A stretch of 64,000 nt of DNA, from assembly GCA_020342235.1 (NCBI GenBank), contig CP073213.1:33501-97500 (forward strand). Reading direction: 5' to 3'. This document shows positions 41,049 through 50,404 of this stretch, one piece after another. Made by a program: the position numbers and the translations under genes. Under the pieces are notes generated by a model. It saw nothing but the letters and a program-made list of their open reading frames with translations, ran no database searches and was not told the DNA's origin. Position 1 is the stretch's first letter, and every line of letters starts with the position of its first letter. Origin of the DNA: Saccharomycopsis phalli (taxonomy: Eukaryota; Ascomycota; Saccharomycetes; Ascoideales; Saccharomycopsidaceae).

Positions 41049-42623
41049 ATGTCGATTCTAGAACCATCGCCAACGAAATACGCCAACTTCACCAAGTCGC
41101 CCGTCAAACACTCGCCGTCAAAGAGACTTATCTTCAACAGCAGACAGCCAAACATCTCGCGGTCGCAAAGCTACCTTTCCAAGCCAAGTTACTCGTCCAC
41201 GGCGAAACTCAATGTGGTCACAACCGATTGGAGCAGTGATTCGCGAGCCGCACCAACGGCTCCACCGGTTTCTCCCACAAGACGAACCGTGAAACGGGCG
41301 TCAACGGCCGACCGGTTCATTCCGGCCCGTCACAGCACCTCGCACAAACTATACAGCCAGGAAACGAGTCTCAGTCCCACGGACTCGCCGACAAAGCACA
41401 TTGAGCTCCAGAGCACCAAAATATACCAGCATTCCGTTGCACAGGTGTGTGGGATCAGCCTCAACCAGAAGATCCTCAAGTTCCAGCCACCCCCACCAGA
41501 CCGCAAGGGAACCATCGATCTCCGCTCGCAGTTCTCCACGTCGCTCAATGACGGCCTCTCGACGGCCCTTGTCAATTCCAGGCTTGCAAACCGCGGCATT
41601 GTGCCGTCGACAGCCCTAGCACGTGCCCGTAGGATCCCCAACATACCCGAGCGGATCCTCGATGCACCAGGGTTGGTGGACGACTACTATCTCAATCTCC
41701 TTGCCTGGAGCTCCAACAACTTGCTAGCCGTCGCTCTAGGAAACTCCGTTTACATCTGGCTAGCAAACGTCGGCTCGGTCACCATGCTCACCGAATGCAG
41801 CAGCACAATAGCGTCCCTCGCATGGAGCGACGATGGAGCATATCTCTCGATAGGAACGGACTCGGGCTCCGTCGAGGTCTGGGACATTGAGGAAGGCGTC
41901 AAGTTGCGCACAATGCCCGCATCAGATACCCGAATCGCATGCCACGGATGGTCGCAGCACATTGTCACGAGCGGCAGCAGGTCGGGCGAGATTGTCAATC
42001 ATGATGTGCGGGTCGCGGCTCATGTCCAGTCGACGTTGCGAGCACACACGGCCGAAGTGTGCGGCATGCAGTGGCGACGGGACGGAAACCAGCTAGCCAC
42101 TGGAGGCAACGACAACCTCGTCAACATCTGGGACGCGCGGTCGAGTGTGCCATTATATACGAAAAACACCCACACTGCGGCCGTCAAGGCCGTGAGCTGG
42201 TGCGACAACCAGTACTCGCTTCTAGCGACGGGCGGAGGCTCCAGCGACAAGTGCATCCACTTCTGGAACACCAGCACCGGCGCACGTGTCAACTCCATCA
42301 GCACCGGTGCGCAAATCACCTCGTTGAACTGGGGCATGTCCCAGGGCACGGGGCAGGAGATTGTCGCGACCAACGGGTTCCCAAACAACAGCATCTCGGT
42401 CTACTCATACCCCACGCTACAAAAGACCGGCGAGATTGTGAACTCGCACGAGGCTCGGATCTTGTACAGCGCACTCAGCCCAGATGGGACGACTTTGGCC
42501 ACGGCTGCCGGAGACGAGAACTTGAAGTTTTGGAAGATATTTGACGTGAAAAACAAGCAGGAGGAGGATAGCAGTTTGGCCAATGGCGGCAAGGAAATTC
42601 GCAGAGTAATGACATTAAGATAG
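41049..42623 (+). CDS. CDC20: APC/C activator CDC20
   Basis: A 524-residue WD40 co-activator that recruits substrates to the anaphase-promoting complex. The N terminus has SP/TP sites (KSPVKHSPSKR). The C-box DRFIPAR is at 88-94. A KILR-type motif, QKILKFQPPPP, is at about 140-150, where Mad2 binds in the family. A seven-blade propeller (about 195-500) opens with IPERILDAPGLVDDYYLNLL, which separates Cdc20 from Cdh1. Blades include VWDIEEG, GNQLATGGNDNLVNIWD, SWCDNQYSLLATGGGSSDK and TTLATAAGDENLKFWK. The C-terminal dipeptide is Leu-Arg instead of the usual Ile-Arg tail that docks on the APC/C. The start is the first ATG (MSILEPSPTK); the frame is open upstream without one. Confidence 0.94.
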   Translation: MSILEPSPTKYANFTKSPVKHSPSKRLIFNSRQPNISRSQSYLSKPSYSSTAKLNVVTTDWSSDSRAAPTAPPVSPTRRTVKRASTADRFIPARHSTSHKLYSQETSLSPTDSPTKHIELQSTKIYQHSVAQVCGISLNQKILKFQPPPPDRKGTIDLRSQFSTSLNDGLSTALVNSRLANRGIVPSTALARARRIPNIPERILDAPGLVDDYYLNLLAWSSNNLLAVALGNSVYIWLANVGSVTMLTECSSTIASLAWSDDGAYLSIGTDSGSVEVWDIEEGVKLRTMPASDTRIACHGWSQHIVTSGSRSGEIVNHDVRVAAHVQSTLRAHTAEVCGMQWRRDGNQLATGGNDNLVNIWDARSSVPLYTKNTHTAAVKAVSWCDNQYSLLATGGGSSDKCIHFWNTSTGARVNSISTGAQITSLNWGMSQGTGQEIVATNGFPNNSISVYSYPTLQKTGEIVNSHEARILYSALSPDGTTLATAAGDENLKFWKIFDVKNKQEEDSSLANGGKEIRRVMTLR

Positions 42624-42721
42624 ACAATAGCATATACCATACCATATTTCTGTAGAGCAATTGTGGGGTCACGTGTGAGTGCATGCACCCAGCCAATCTG
42701 GACTGATCTCGTATTGGTAAT

Positions 42722-42860
42722 AATAATATTTATTTTTGTATTTGGCTATATATTGTCTCCGTAATTACGGTTATTTGACAAATATATTTTCATTCAGGAA
42801 CATCAGGCATCATTGCTGTTGAAAACCCTTTGTCAGCCTCATTCGGTTGCTTGGGTAAAG
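42722..42860 (-). mobile_element. LINE-A 3'-end fragment
   Basis: The copy starts with AATAATAATATTTATTTTTG (the antisense tail) and matches the family to about 42860 (TTGCTGTTGAAAACCCTTTGTC, CATTCGGTTGCTTGGG). The hairpin's second arm is damaged (CATCAGG), so this copy is older than those at 55989 and 46688. Confidence 0.75.
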
Positions 42861-43019
42861 GATTCAGGAATTAAACCGTAAGGGGGTATTAATTGGCAAG
42901 AAGTATTAGTATTTGTAAGCACCACTCGGGCAATGGATACATGTCGATAAAACATTTCTATGTAATCCCTCCGGGGACGAAAATCCACAGCTCCTTTTGA
43001 GTCATCTTTTCAAAAATTC

Positions 43020-43190
43020 CTTATAGACCAAGTCAAATGTTTTCATCCCCATTGTAAGGGTTTTCTCTCGAATCAAAAATTAGCGGCGCTGTCCTTAGCT
43101 TTTAGACGGTACAGTATCAGTCGCATCCTCTGCGGGAGCAGAGTATAGCTATAAAGTAAATAAACATATTATTATAACCATCTCCAGGAT
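43020..43190 (+). mobile_element. 3' end of a further LINE-like family (LINE-B related)
   Basis: This block has GGCGCTGTCCTTAGC, GCATCCTCTGCGGGAGCAGAGTATAGCTATAAAGTAAATAAACATATTATTA-type order (short pieces: GAGTATAGCTATAAAG, AAATAAACATATTATT). It parallels the 3' UTR of the LINE-B copies at 23244 and 56813 but is clearly diverged. It has no coding sequence. Confidence 0.5.
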
Positions 43191-44895
43191 TACACCCCTG
43201 GATAATGCATTTGGCCATTTTCTAAACCATTTCCAGCGTCATGGTTCATAATATTCCACCAAATGCCATGGCTTGTAATTCAAAGCTCTTGACGAAAAAC
43301 TCGATAATCCGCAAGCAAGTCTCCAGTTCCGCAAACAACACTTTACTGGCATATCCAAAGGATATCCACATCGAGAATTCCATGTCTCATATTCAATGCA
43401 ATGTTGCCATGTACTCACCCAAGACCAATTTAGAAGACTCAACTGAACCATACATCTCAATCACTACCACAGCAATATACAGCCAGTTTAAGCATGATTC
43501 ACTAGCCATGTATTGTGGAATCTTCTAGACATTAGCTGATGTATAATATTATAGCAAACCAGGCCTAGTATAGTTATAGCAGTATAAACAGTATTCCTAT
43601 TGTAGCCAAACCCACTGCAATCTCGTAGTGTAATGCATCGTCATCTCCACGTACCTTACTCGATCCACCATTTCATCAATATAATAAACTTCCTCCAATT
43701 TCAAAGTAGCTTTGTAGGAATAACCCGTAGCGTAACTTGTCGCATCAAATCTGGAACCACAATGTATTAGACATGCAGCACTTTATAGTCATGCTTCGTG
43801 ATCGCATCACAAGTCCGCCAACCATGGTCATTGCTCTTCATCTAATTGGGGATAAGGGGTATGAGACAGGAGGTCAAGATCCAGGGGTATTTGCCTAAAC
43901 CTTAAAGTATACTGTAGATTCCTACTCCATGCATTTCCTATGATTGCTATCCTGGTGAATTGGCTAGTGTAACGCGCATACTAATCCTTCCAAGGTCTCT
44001 TTGCATGATGACTGGGCTATAGATTGTGAATTAATTGGCAGATTTAGTTCCAAATGAACAAAAAACACAAGGAAGTATCAAATACAGTTGGCCATCAAGT
44101 ATAGTTGGGTATGGGGTATAGTTGGGTATCAAAACTACAGGATAGTTTTGGTTTCAAGTTGGACTGTTTGCTAGAATAGGCCAACTCTATACTGGAATTT
44201 CATATTAGAATCCAAATAAACTGCAATGTAGCATAGTCCCGGGTACTCAAGACTACATTTTCTATGGATTGTCGTATGATTTTATTGCGGTGGCGAGTTG
44301 GTGAACCATGTCTAAGACTTTGGTGGAGATTGCCAATGCATTGAAGATTTAATTTCTGGCCATCAGGTGCTTGGTGTTGTGAAGATCATTACCGTGGTAT
44401 GTGATACTACAAACATAGACATTGGTCATTAAATCAATTATTCTATTCAAAGGATCGATATATAGTACTCTGTGTAATATAGCAACTAGGATACAAGTTG
44501 GTAAAATAGCTAAAATATATTCGCTTGAGAATTCAGAGAAAAGTAAGAAGCACAATTGCCAAAGATGGGCACATTTGATGAAAGACTAGCATAAAAGCCG
44601 TAAAGAAGTGGAAATGGTGCGTAGCCAAGAGGCATGTGAAAACCAACGGATTAGTGTAGCTTCAGAAAAGAAATGTAACCCTTTATTACACTCTGTATTT
44701 AGTCAACAATGTCTACTTATAACTTGGTAATCAAGAGAAGGAGTTTTGCGCGAATTTGTAGCAGATTTTCCGTAGCCAAATTGTTGCAGCAGAACTTGGG
44801 AAGCACACGGTGTAGTGATCCTGTTGGTTAAGGAAGGACGAAGGTATTACCACGAACGTTTTAGTCATGGCATTTGACATGTACGTCAGCAAACG
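43191..44895. other. Intergenic, no gene supported
   Basis: A 95-codon ATG ORF at 43241-43528 lacks recognisable features and is listed as rejected. The rest is AT-rich without repeats or RNA genes that I can see. Confidence 0.5.
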
Positions 44896-45155
44896 ATTGA
44901 GAAAGCATGACATAAGTCTTCATTTATACAATTGAGAAAGCACGACACAAGTCTTCATTTATACAATTGAGAAAGCACGACACAAGTCTTCATTTATACA
45001 ATTGAGAAAGCAATGACATTTCTTTTCATGAATTGTAACATCCAATGGCATTATTCCTCATTGAGAAAGCATGTCATTTTTTTTCATAAATTGTAACATC
45101 CAATGAAATAAGCCCTCAATTAGAAAGTATGGCATAATTCCTCATTGAGAAAGCA
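44896..45155. repeat. 35-bp tandem repeat with a 60-bp variant
   Basis: Copies of ATTGAGAAAGCACGACACAA plus GTCTTCATTTATACA start at 44896, 44931, 44966 and 45001. The array then continues with a longer variant containing CATTTTTTTTCATAAATTG. It lies about 50 bp from the CSN5 stop codon. Confidence 0.88.
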
Positions 45156-45204
45156 AGTCACAAGTCTATTATACAATCATCAAACCATTTCCATCACAAT
45201 TCCA

Positions 45205-46590
45205 CTACAACAACGCATCTCTCATAGAGACAGATATCGACTCACGCAACTCGTCCACAGCAACAGAATTCACCGCCCTTCCAAGTCGTGCCAACTTGAC
45301 CAGAACATTCTCCTGCTCCATTTGCGCAATCCGACGATACTCGTCGTCCACGGTACTTTGCCGGCTGTGCAATTCCCCGGGAAACTGGCGGATTCCCCGC
45401 ACTTCTCCCGTGTTGATACGGCTGATGCGATGTGCGCGTTTCGGGTTGCGCAGCACGACTCCAAACGACGACGACGAAAACGTCGACAAATTGTCGGTGC
45501 TTGTGTCGGACTCGTTGCTCTCTTCCCAGTCGTCGTTCTCATATACGTTGCTCCGGGCCCGTATGTCGTCATCGGGGTTTGTGTCGTCGTTTTCCGGCGC
45601 AAGAAGCACCGCGACTTCCAGAAGAGGCAATTTGAGCACCGAGCGCGGCCTGCTGCTGTCGGAAGCCGGCCTCACTTCATGAGTGGGCTTCTGGCTGCGG
45701 ATAATCTCGTGGTACTGTTCCAGAAAGCCCTGGATCCGCAGCACCAAGCCAAGGTCCTGGGCCTCATGCTCCTGCGAATCAACAAGCGTGGCCATCCAGT
45801 ACAGGCTCCAGAGCTGGGCGAGAATCGCCTCGTCGTGGCGGTTTTTGAACACCCGAACGTCCAACGAATAGTACCGGCTCGCATGCACACCGTAGTCCTT
45901 CAACTTGTCCTTGGGGATGTTCCCAACACTGTTTTCCACCTCAGGCATCGCGTCAGTGCCCTGGGGGAACGTCCGGAAGGCTCCAATGTCCACCTTGCCG
46001 TCGGTTCTGGTTTTTTTCGGGTCAATCACCACTGCCAAATACGGATCCTGGAACTGCTGGTTCAAATTCTCAGTGGCCACGTCGATGCCGCTGAGCCACG
46101 TCCCGTAGCCTGGATGCGAATGGTACCAGCCAATGATGTTCTCTGGCCGGTAGCCCAACTTCTTGAGCCCTCCCAAGTAATTCGCCATGTATTCATACGA
46201 CTCCGCCGCAGCATTCACCCGTGTTTCCGTGCCCACCACCGGCAACGAGTAGCTGTCCATGACCACAAGTCCCTCCAGCACCACTTTCCCGAGCATCATG
46301 CCCATCACCTCAATATCGCCGCCAGAATCAGCGTGAATCGCCATCTTCATTAGCGCCAACGCCGACACGTGCACCGTCTTGAAATACCGCGCGTCGTTCT
46401 TCCATGGCGTCTCGTCTTGCAAAGCCGCCGGCTCAAAGTTGCCGTATCGGTACAATTCCGTGGCACCAAGATCCACGGTTTTCGTCAGAAGTCGTAGGCT
46501 CTCGTCTGTGCTGCAGTCTGTGCTGCAGTCTTTGTGCTTTCCATGAGTCTGTGCAATGTGCTTGTACAAGATTTCAATCGGGTCTGTCAT
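45205..46590 (-). CDS. RRI1: COP9 signalosome subunit 5 (CSN5/RRI1), JAMM deneddylase
   Basis: A 461-residue metalloprotease that removes NEDD8/Rub1 from cullins. The MPN+ domain (about 70-210) has the full JAMM set: Glu94 in DIEVMGMMLG, then GWYHSHPGYGTWLSGID with His157, His159 and Asp170, spaced as in human CSN5. SYEYM and YLAVVIDPKKT are also CSN5-typical, and the SLYWMATL segment matches the helical C-terminal region. From about 300 the protein has an acidic, Ser-rich extension of low similarity (PENDDTNPDDD, ESDTSTDN), as in other yeast Rri1 proteins. The start is the first ATG (MTDPIEILYKH). A CACGTG box is at 46631-46636, 41 bp upstream. Confidence 0.96.
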   Translation of the reverse strand: MTDPIEILYKHIAQTHGKHKDCSTDCSTDESLRLLTKTVDLGATELYRYGNFEPAALQDETPWKNDARYFKTVHVSALALMKMAIHADSGGDIEVMGMMLGKVVLEGLVVMDSYSLPVVGTETRVNAAAESYEYMANYLGGLKKLGYRPENIIGWYHSHPGYGTWLSGIDVATENLNQQFQDPYLAVVIDPKKTRTDGKVDIGAFRTFPQGTDAMPEVENSVGNIPKDKLKDYGVHASRYYSLDVRVFKNRHDEAILAQLWSLYWMATLVDSQEHEAQDLGLVLRIQGFLEQYHEIIRSQKPTHEVRPASDSSRPRSVLKLPLLEVAVLLAPENDDTNPDDDIRARSNVYENDDWEESNESDTSTDNLSTFSSSSFGVVLRNPKRAHRISRINTGEVRGIRQFPGELHSRQSTVDDEYRRIAQMEQENVLVKLARLGRAVNSVAVDELRESISVSMRDALL

Positions 46591-46630
46591 GTAATGATAA
46601 GATGGCTTACGAAGCTTGGATATCCCTGGT

Positions 46631-46636
46631 CACGTG
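46631..46636. promoter_or_regulatory. CACGTG box upstream of CSN5
   Basis: GTCACGTGTG, 41 bp before the CSN5 start codon; one of a recurring set in this window. Confidence 0.4.
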
Positions 46637-46687
46637 TGGCATCGCATGTCTACATGCACACTACACACTACACTCCCTACACTACTA

Positions 46688-46815
46688 CTACTAATAATAA
46701 TATTTATTTTTGTATTTAGCTATATATTGTATCCGGAATTACGGTTATTCAACAGATATATTTCCACACAGGAACATCCTGAGGCAGCGCTGCTGTTGAA
46801 GCACCTCATTTGCCG
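46688..46815 (-). mobile_element. LINE-A 3'-end fragment
   Basis: It starts with the antisense tail AATAATAATATTTATTTTTG, keeps TTAGCTATATATTGTATCCGG and the hairpin region CACAGGAACATCCTGAG, and stops after the TTGCTGTTGAA-like block. It is about 100 bp upstream of CSN5. Confidence 0.78.
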
Positions 46816-47256
46816 TGGATGATGGTCGGAATTGGGTGACGTCGAACATAGTGAAGGCTTGTCCTAGATATGCGAGACCCCACGCACCGTTACAGAATAG
46901 AGAATTTTGAACCATCATGTTGCTTTAGAGTTTTTGTAGTAATCAAGTATCGCTTCAACGATCCTGGTGGAAGTTACTAGTCCAATTGATTATCTCAGGT
47001 GGTCATTCGCTTCTAAAGGAACTACAAAATATATAGAGTTTATAATAAGACCATCATAGTCATTAACCACATTTATCTATTAATAAACTCTGACATGACT
47101 AAATTAAGAGTACCTTGATCATATACATTACGTGTGCCGTGGAAATCTGAAACTGACATTAGCTTTGAAATGACATCCACATGAGGCACGGATAATATCC
47201 AAGGCACGTAACTGGAATAATATATAATAATTATATCTACCTACTTGTAATCATCA
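46816..47256. other. Intergenic, no gene seen
   Basis: AT-rich promoter region of the secreted orphan gene. No distinct motif stands out. Confidence 0.5.
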
Positions 47257-48246
47257 ATGAACGCATTAACCGTCTTCCAAATCCTTTTAGCCATGCTCTT
47301 TATGAAGTTTGGCCTTGCGTCACCAGTCAATGGTCCTCGCGTCGATCGCCGCTTCGATATCAACCAATTAATCAGAACCGCTAAATTAACATATTCTAGT
47401 TCCCCTAATATAACTAGGCTGTTGGAATCATCAAAATATTGTCAAAACGAAAAGGTCCGTGATGTGGTGCTTGCGTACGACTATCGGTATCCTAGCGAAC
47501 CGCTAATCGTCCGTGGATTATGGAATGATACAGAGGAAAAGACTGTTACCAGCCCCAGATTTCAGCCTGAAAAAATACTCTGGGCAATGTTCCCGCGGGA
47601 ATCATCAACTTGGAATGATCGCTGGATTCGCAAGTGGAAACAACTAGACCATTTAAACGGACAAAAGCAGATTTTCCGCAATGTTGACAGTTTCACATCA
47701 TTGAAACTGAAATGCTACAACCAGAGCGTCCCATGGTATACGAATGATGATTATAAAAATTTGACCAGATTAGAGGGTAAGGGCAAAATGTCACCAGCAC
47801 AGATCAGGTCATTTTCCGAGAGACTTCGGGATGGAGAAACCGACTCGCTTCAGAGAGCAATTGCCCTCGACTACATTACAGCGGTCCATAATTTTTTCTA
47901 TATCGGAGAAGATATTCGTGACCAGGAGAAACTTACAACCACGTTTGAACTTGGCAAGATTTACACTAAGAAAGAGTTTAAGGCTCAGCTTAAAACTTTT
48001 ACAAACTTACAAGTCAGTGGAAAAATCATTCCTCGGGAAAACGGTAAGCCTCTTTGTATGGTTGACAAGGTGTTTACTCACTACACACTCCAAGGCTCAG
48101 GTCCAATCCTGAGTAAGGATCTTACATTAAAGCCAAGAAAAGTGAAAGTACATGGAAAGGCGGTTGAGGGCGAATGTGTAGCTAACATTAAGTCATTGAG
48201 TGACACTGATTACTGTCTCCGAGGCAATTTTGGAAAATGCAAATGA
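47257..48246 (+). CDS. Secreted glycoprotein-like orphan
   Basis: A 329-residue ORF of a family I do not recognise. Residues 1-21 are a strong signal peptide (MNALTVFQILLAMLFMKFGLA), followed by a dibasic Arg-Arg at 31-32 that could be a Kex2 site. There are four N-glycosylation sequons (PNIT, NDTE, NQSV, NLTR) and several Cys, mostly in the C-terminal part (CMVDK, GECVAN, DYCLRGNFGKCK). No membrane segment or GPI signal follows, so the protein is probably soluble and secreted. The codon use is more AT-rich than in the neighbouring housekeeping genes. It ends 55 bp before an LTR-like sequence, so it is an accessory-type gene next to a transposon cluster. Its function is unknown. Confidence 0.75.
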   Translation: MNALTVFQILLAMLFMKFGLASPVNGPRVDRRFDINQLIRTAKLTYSSSPNITRLLESSKYCQNEKVRDVVLAYDYRYPSEPLIVRGLWNDTEEKTVTSPRFQPEKILWAMFPRESSTWNDRWIRKWKQLDHLNGQKQIFRNVDSFTSLKLKCYNQSVPWYTNDDYKNLTRLEGKGKMSPAQIRSFSERLRDGETDSLQRAIALDYITAVHNFFYIGEDIRDQEKLTTTFELGKIYTKKEFKAQLKTFTNLQVSGKIIPRENGKPLCMVDKVFTHYTLQGSGPILSKDLTLKPRKVKVHGKAVEGECVANIKSLSDTDYCLRGNFGKCK

Positions 48247-48301
48247 AACTTGATTTAGCGGGTCTAAATGAAGGATATTGTGATATTAAACAGTAACAAT
48301 A

Positions 48302-48647
48302 TGTCGTGGTTAACAACCACTGTAGAACAATTTCACCTGTGCGACGTCGGTGTTGATAAGACTGAATACTCCAATTCCAGTTATATTGGAATTGATATTA
48401 TTGGAAGATAATATTCTGATAAGAGATGGAGAAAGTCTATATAAGGAGGGGTTCCCTTCTTATAGAACACACAATTCAACTGAACAGTTCAGCTAGACAT
48501 TATATCTAGCAAAGTCCAATCCGGTTATCCAAATCCTAAAGGAACAAAACAAATAATTAAGTAGTTTATAGTTCACATAATACTATGTCTAATTCAGGCG
48601 ATACTATTAACTACGACACAATAAAATCAATGTATTTTTTGGTGTAG
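48302..48647 (+). mobile_element. LTR-like sequence (48302-48546) with leader and gag-like start
   Basis: It begins TGTCGTGGTT, the same terminus as bases 1-21 (antisense), has a TATA-like CTATATAAGGAG at 48437-48448 and could end at GGAACA (48546). The 3' part and leader resemble 56695-56780, including ...AAAGGAACAAAAC and a following ATGTC start. After about 20 codons the frame stops. The internal region is gone, so this is a truncated relic. No primer-binding site was recognised. Confidence 0.45.
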
Positions 48648-49655
48648 AATAAGATGGCTCATGAATACATTCCGCCAAAATCCGGTTTGCTCAAGTTTGT
48701 TCCAAACTATCACGATCAATGGAAACACGAGAATCACAATTCCCAAACGTCCTCTTATCCAGGAAATGTTACAGGCAACAGCCTCCCACAACCCAGATAT
48801 CAGAACGTATGATGCAGTCGCCCGATTACTTGAACAATGAGCTGACTATGCACTAGAAGAACAACGACTCGACGACGTCCCATCACCGATAAAAGATATA
48901 CAGCGGTCCCGCATCCAGTTGCTCAAGAAAATGGCATCAGACACAGTTACCAAAGAGTGGCAGGAAATGGTTACCTCAACCAGTGACACACTTCCAAACC
49001 ACTATAGGAACGCACGCAAAATCAGCACCAGGCCAATCAAAGTGCACCGAGACAAAACCAAGCTCCTCCTCACGGAAGCGCTTGCAGGCCCCAAGGCAAT
49101 CCTCAGTTTGGCATCACAACTACTCAGTGGAAAGAGCCTCACAGACGGCTCGTTGCTCAAATTATTTAGCAATGATGACCCAAAGTGCAAAAGATGCGGG
49201 ATTCACTCTCCCTCCATCATACATGACCTCCGATGTCCAGAGTTCTTAGAAGCTCGAATTCTATCACGCATTGACGATATACTAGATTCCACTCATGGCA
49301 TACGCAATACGCTTGGAAAAGTGTTTGCCAACCAAAAATCAGTCGACAAACTCATTGAGTTCTACCAGAACGTGTTGGAATATGATTCCTCCAACACATG
49401 ATAAGATTCAGCGGCCACATTCGACAACAAGAGTGACCAGGCTTCTTACAATCAATACAAAAACTAAGCACCAACAATATGACTGCCCCCATTGAAGTTT
49501 TTAATCCCAAGCAACCAAGTGAGGGTTGACAAAAGGTTTCCTTCAATAGCAATGCCGCCTCAGGATGTTCCTGAGTGAAAATATCTGTCGGATAACCGCA
49601 ATGACGGAGACAATACATAGCTAAATACAAAAATAAATATTCTTATTATTATTAT
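48648..49655 (+). mobile_element. LINE-A, 5'-truncated copy with ORF C terminus and 3' UTR
   Basis: This is the longest LINE-A copy here. One frame runs from about 48690 to the TGA at 49399, broken by an in-frame TGA at 48838. It encodes the end of a LINE ORF2: the zinc-finger word CKRCGIHSPSIIHDLRC (C-x2-C-x8-H-x3-C), then helical sequence up to NVLEYDSSNT. The 250-bp 3' UTR contains the hairpin CTCAGGATGTTCCTGAG (49559-49575) and ends in AAATAAATATTCTTATTATTATTATCA, written here in parts: AAATAAATATT then (ATT)n. The reverse transcriptase is missing. The left boundary is approximate. Confidence 0.78.
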
Positions 49656-49689
49656 CATTGATAATGTTCTTGGAGTGACAGCTTCCTGT

Positions 49690-49800
49690 TGCTTGGTATG
49701 GTTTGGAGATATTCACCGTCTAAAAGGACGGCGCCGCTAACTGGAAGTCGGAAGAAAGTCCAGGAATGAAAACTTTCTAGATCTCCTCAATTGAGGATTT
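49690..49800 (-). mobile_element. LINE-B-related 3' fragment
   Basis: CCGTCTAAAAGGACGGCGCCGCTAA-type sequence parallels, in reverse, the block at 43070-43120 (GCGGCGCTGTCCTTAGC, TTTTAGACGG). Short and diverged. Confidence 0.4.
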
Positions 49801-50116
49801 AGTTGTCTAGCAATGATGAGCAAAATTATAAAAGTTTGTTGGAGAGAATGCTGGCGACTTTCATTGGACCAGAAACACTCCAACGCTCTGTTCACAATGA
49901 TACAAGCTTGAATTTCCAAGGTTACAAGAAATGACTGCTGGAAAGATCCACATTTACAGCTAAAAAAGGTACCAGCGAACCAATGCTGGTAGATGGATTA
50001 CCATTGTATGTATTTGCCGGCCAACGTGAGGACAATTCATGCAGGTAAAAAATAAACTAGAAAACACGGGCGATATCAAAGACGATGTAAACTGCACAAT
50101 TGACCCTTGGCAAGGA

Positions 50117-50206
50117 TTACGGATCAACTCTAGGCGAAGCTCATGGATCGACCATGGGTAAAGTTTTACGGATCGACCCTGGGTGAGATTCCACGGATCG
50201 ACCATT
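50117..50206. repeat. 25-bp repeat, 4 copies, upstream of BRE5
   Basis: GGATC(G/A)AC boxes start at 50121, 50145, 50170 and 50195, each within ACGGATCGACCNTGGGT-like units. Position and regular spacing suggest a promoter array; a CACGTG follows at 50247-50252. Confidence 0.65.
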
Positions 50207-50404
50207 TGAGTTTTCCTGCGGTACAATTCCCCACGGCTATCGTGCGCACGTGACCTACAAAATTTTCGATTTTGAGAAATGTCGTCACTTGAGGTCGATA
50301 CTAAACCCGCTTGGATAACCAGAGACAAGAGAGGAAAAAGGATTCGCAAGTGGATTTGTTTTTTGTGTTTTCTTTGTCACTTTTTTTTTGATTTGCCGTT
50401 GACC

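Noticed and set aside
43241-43528. 95-codon ATG ORF
   Set aside because: No recognisable domain or promoter, and flanked by LINE relics; cannot be supported.
45145-46353. 402-codon plus-strand ORF
   Set aside because: Antisense of CSN5, which has the full JAMM motif on the other strand.
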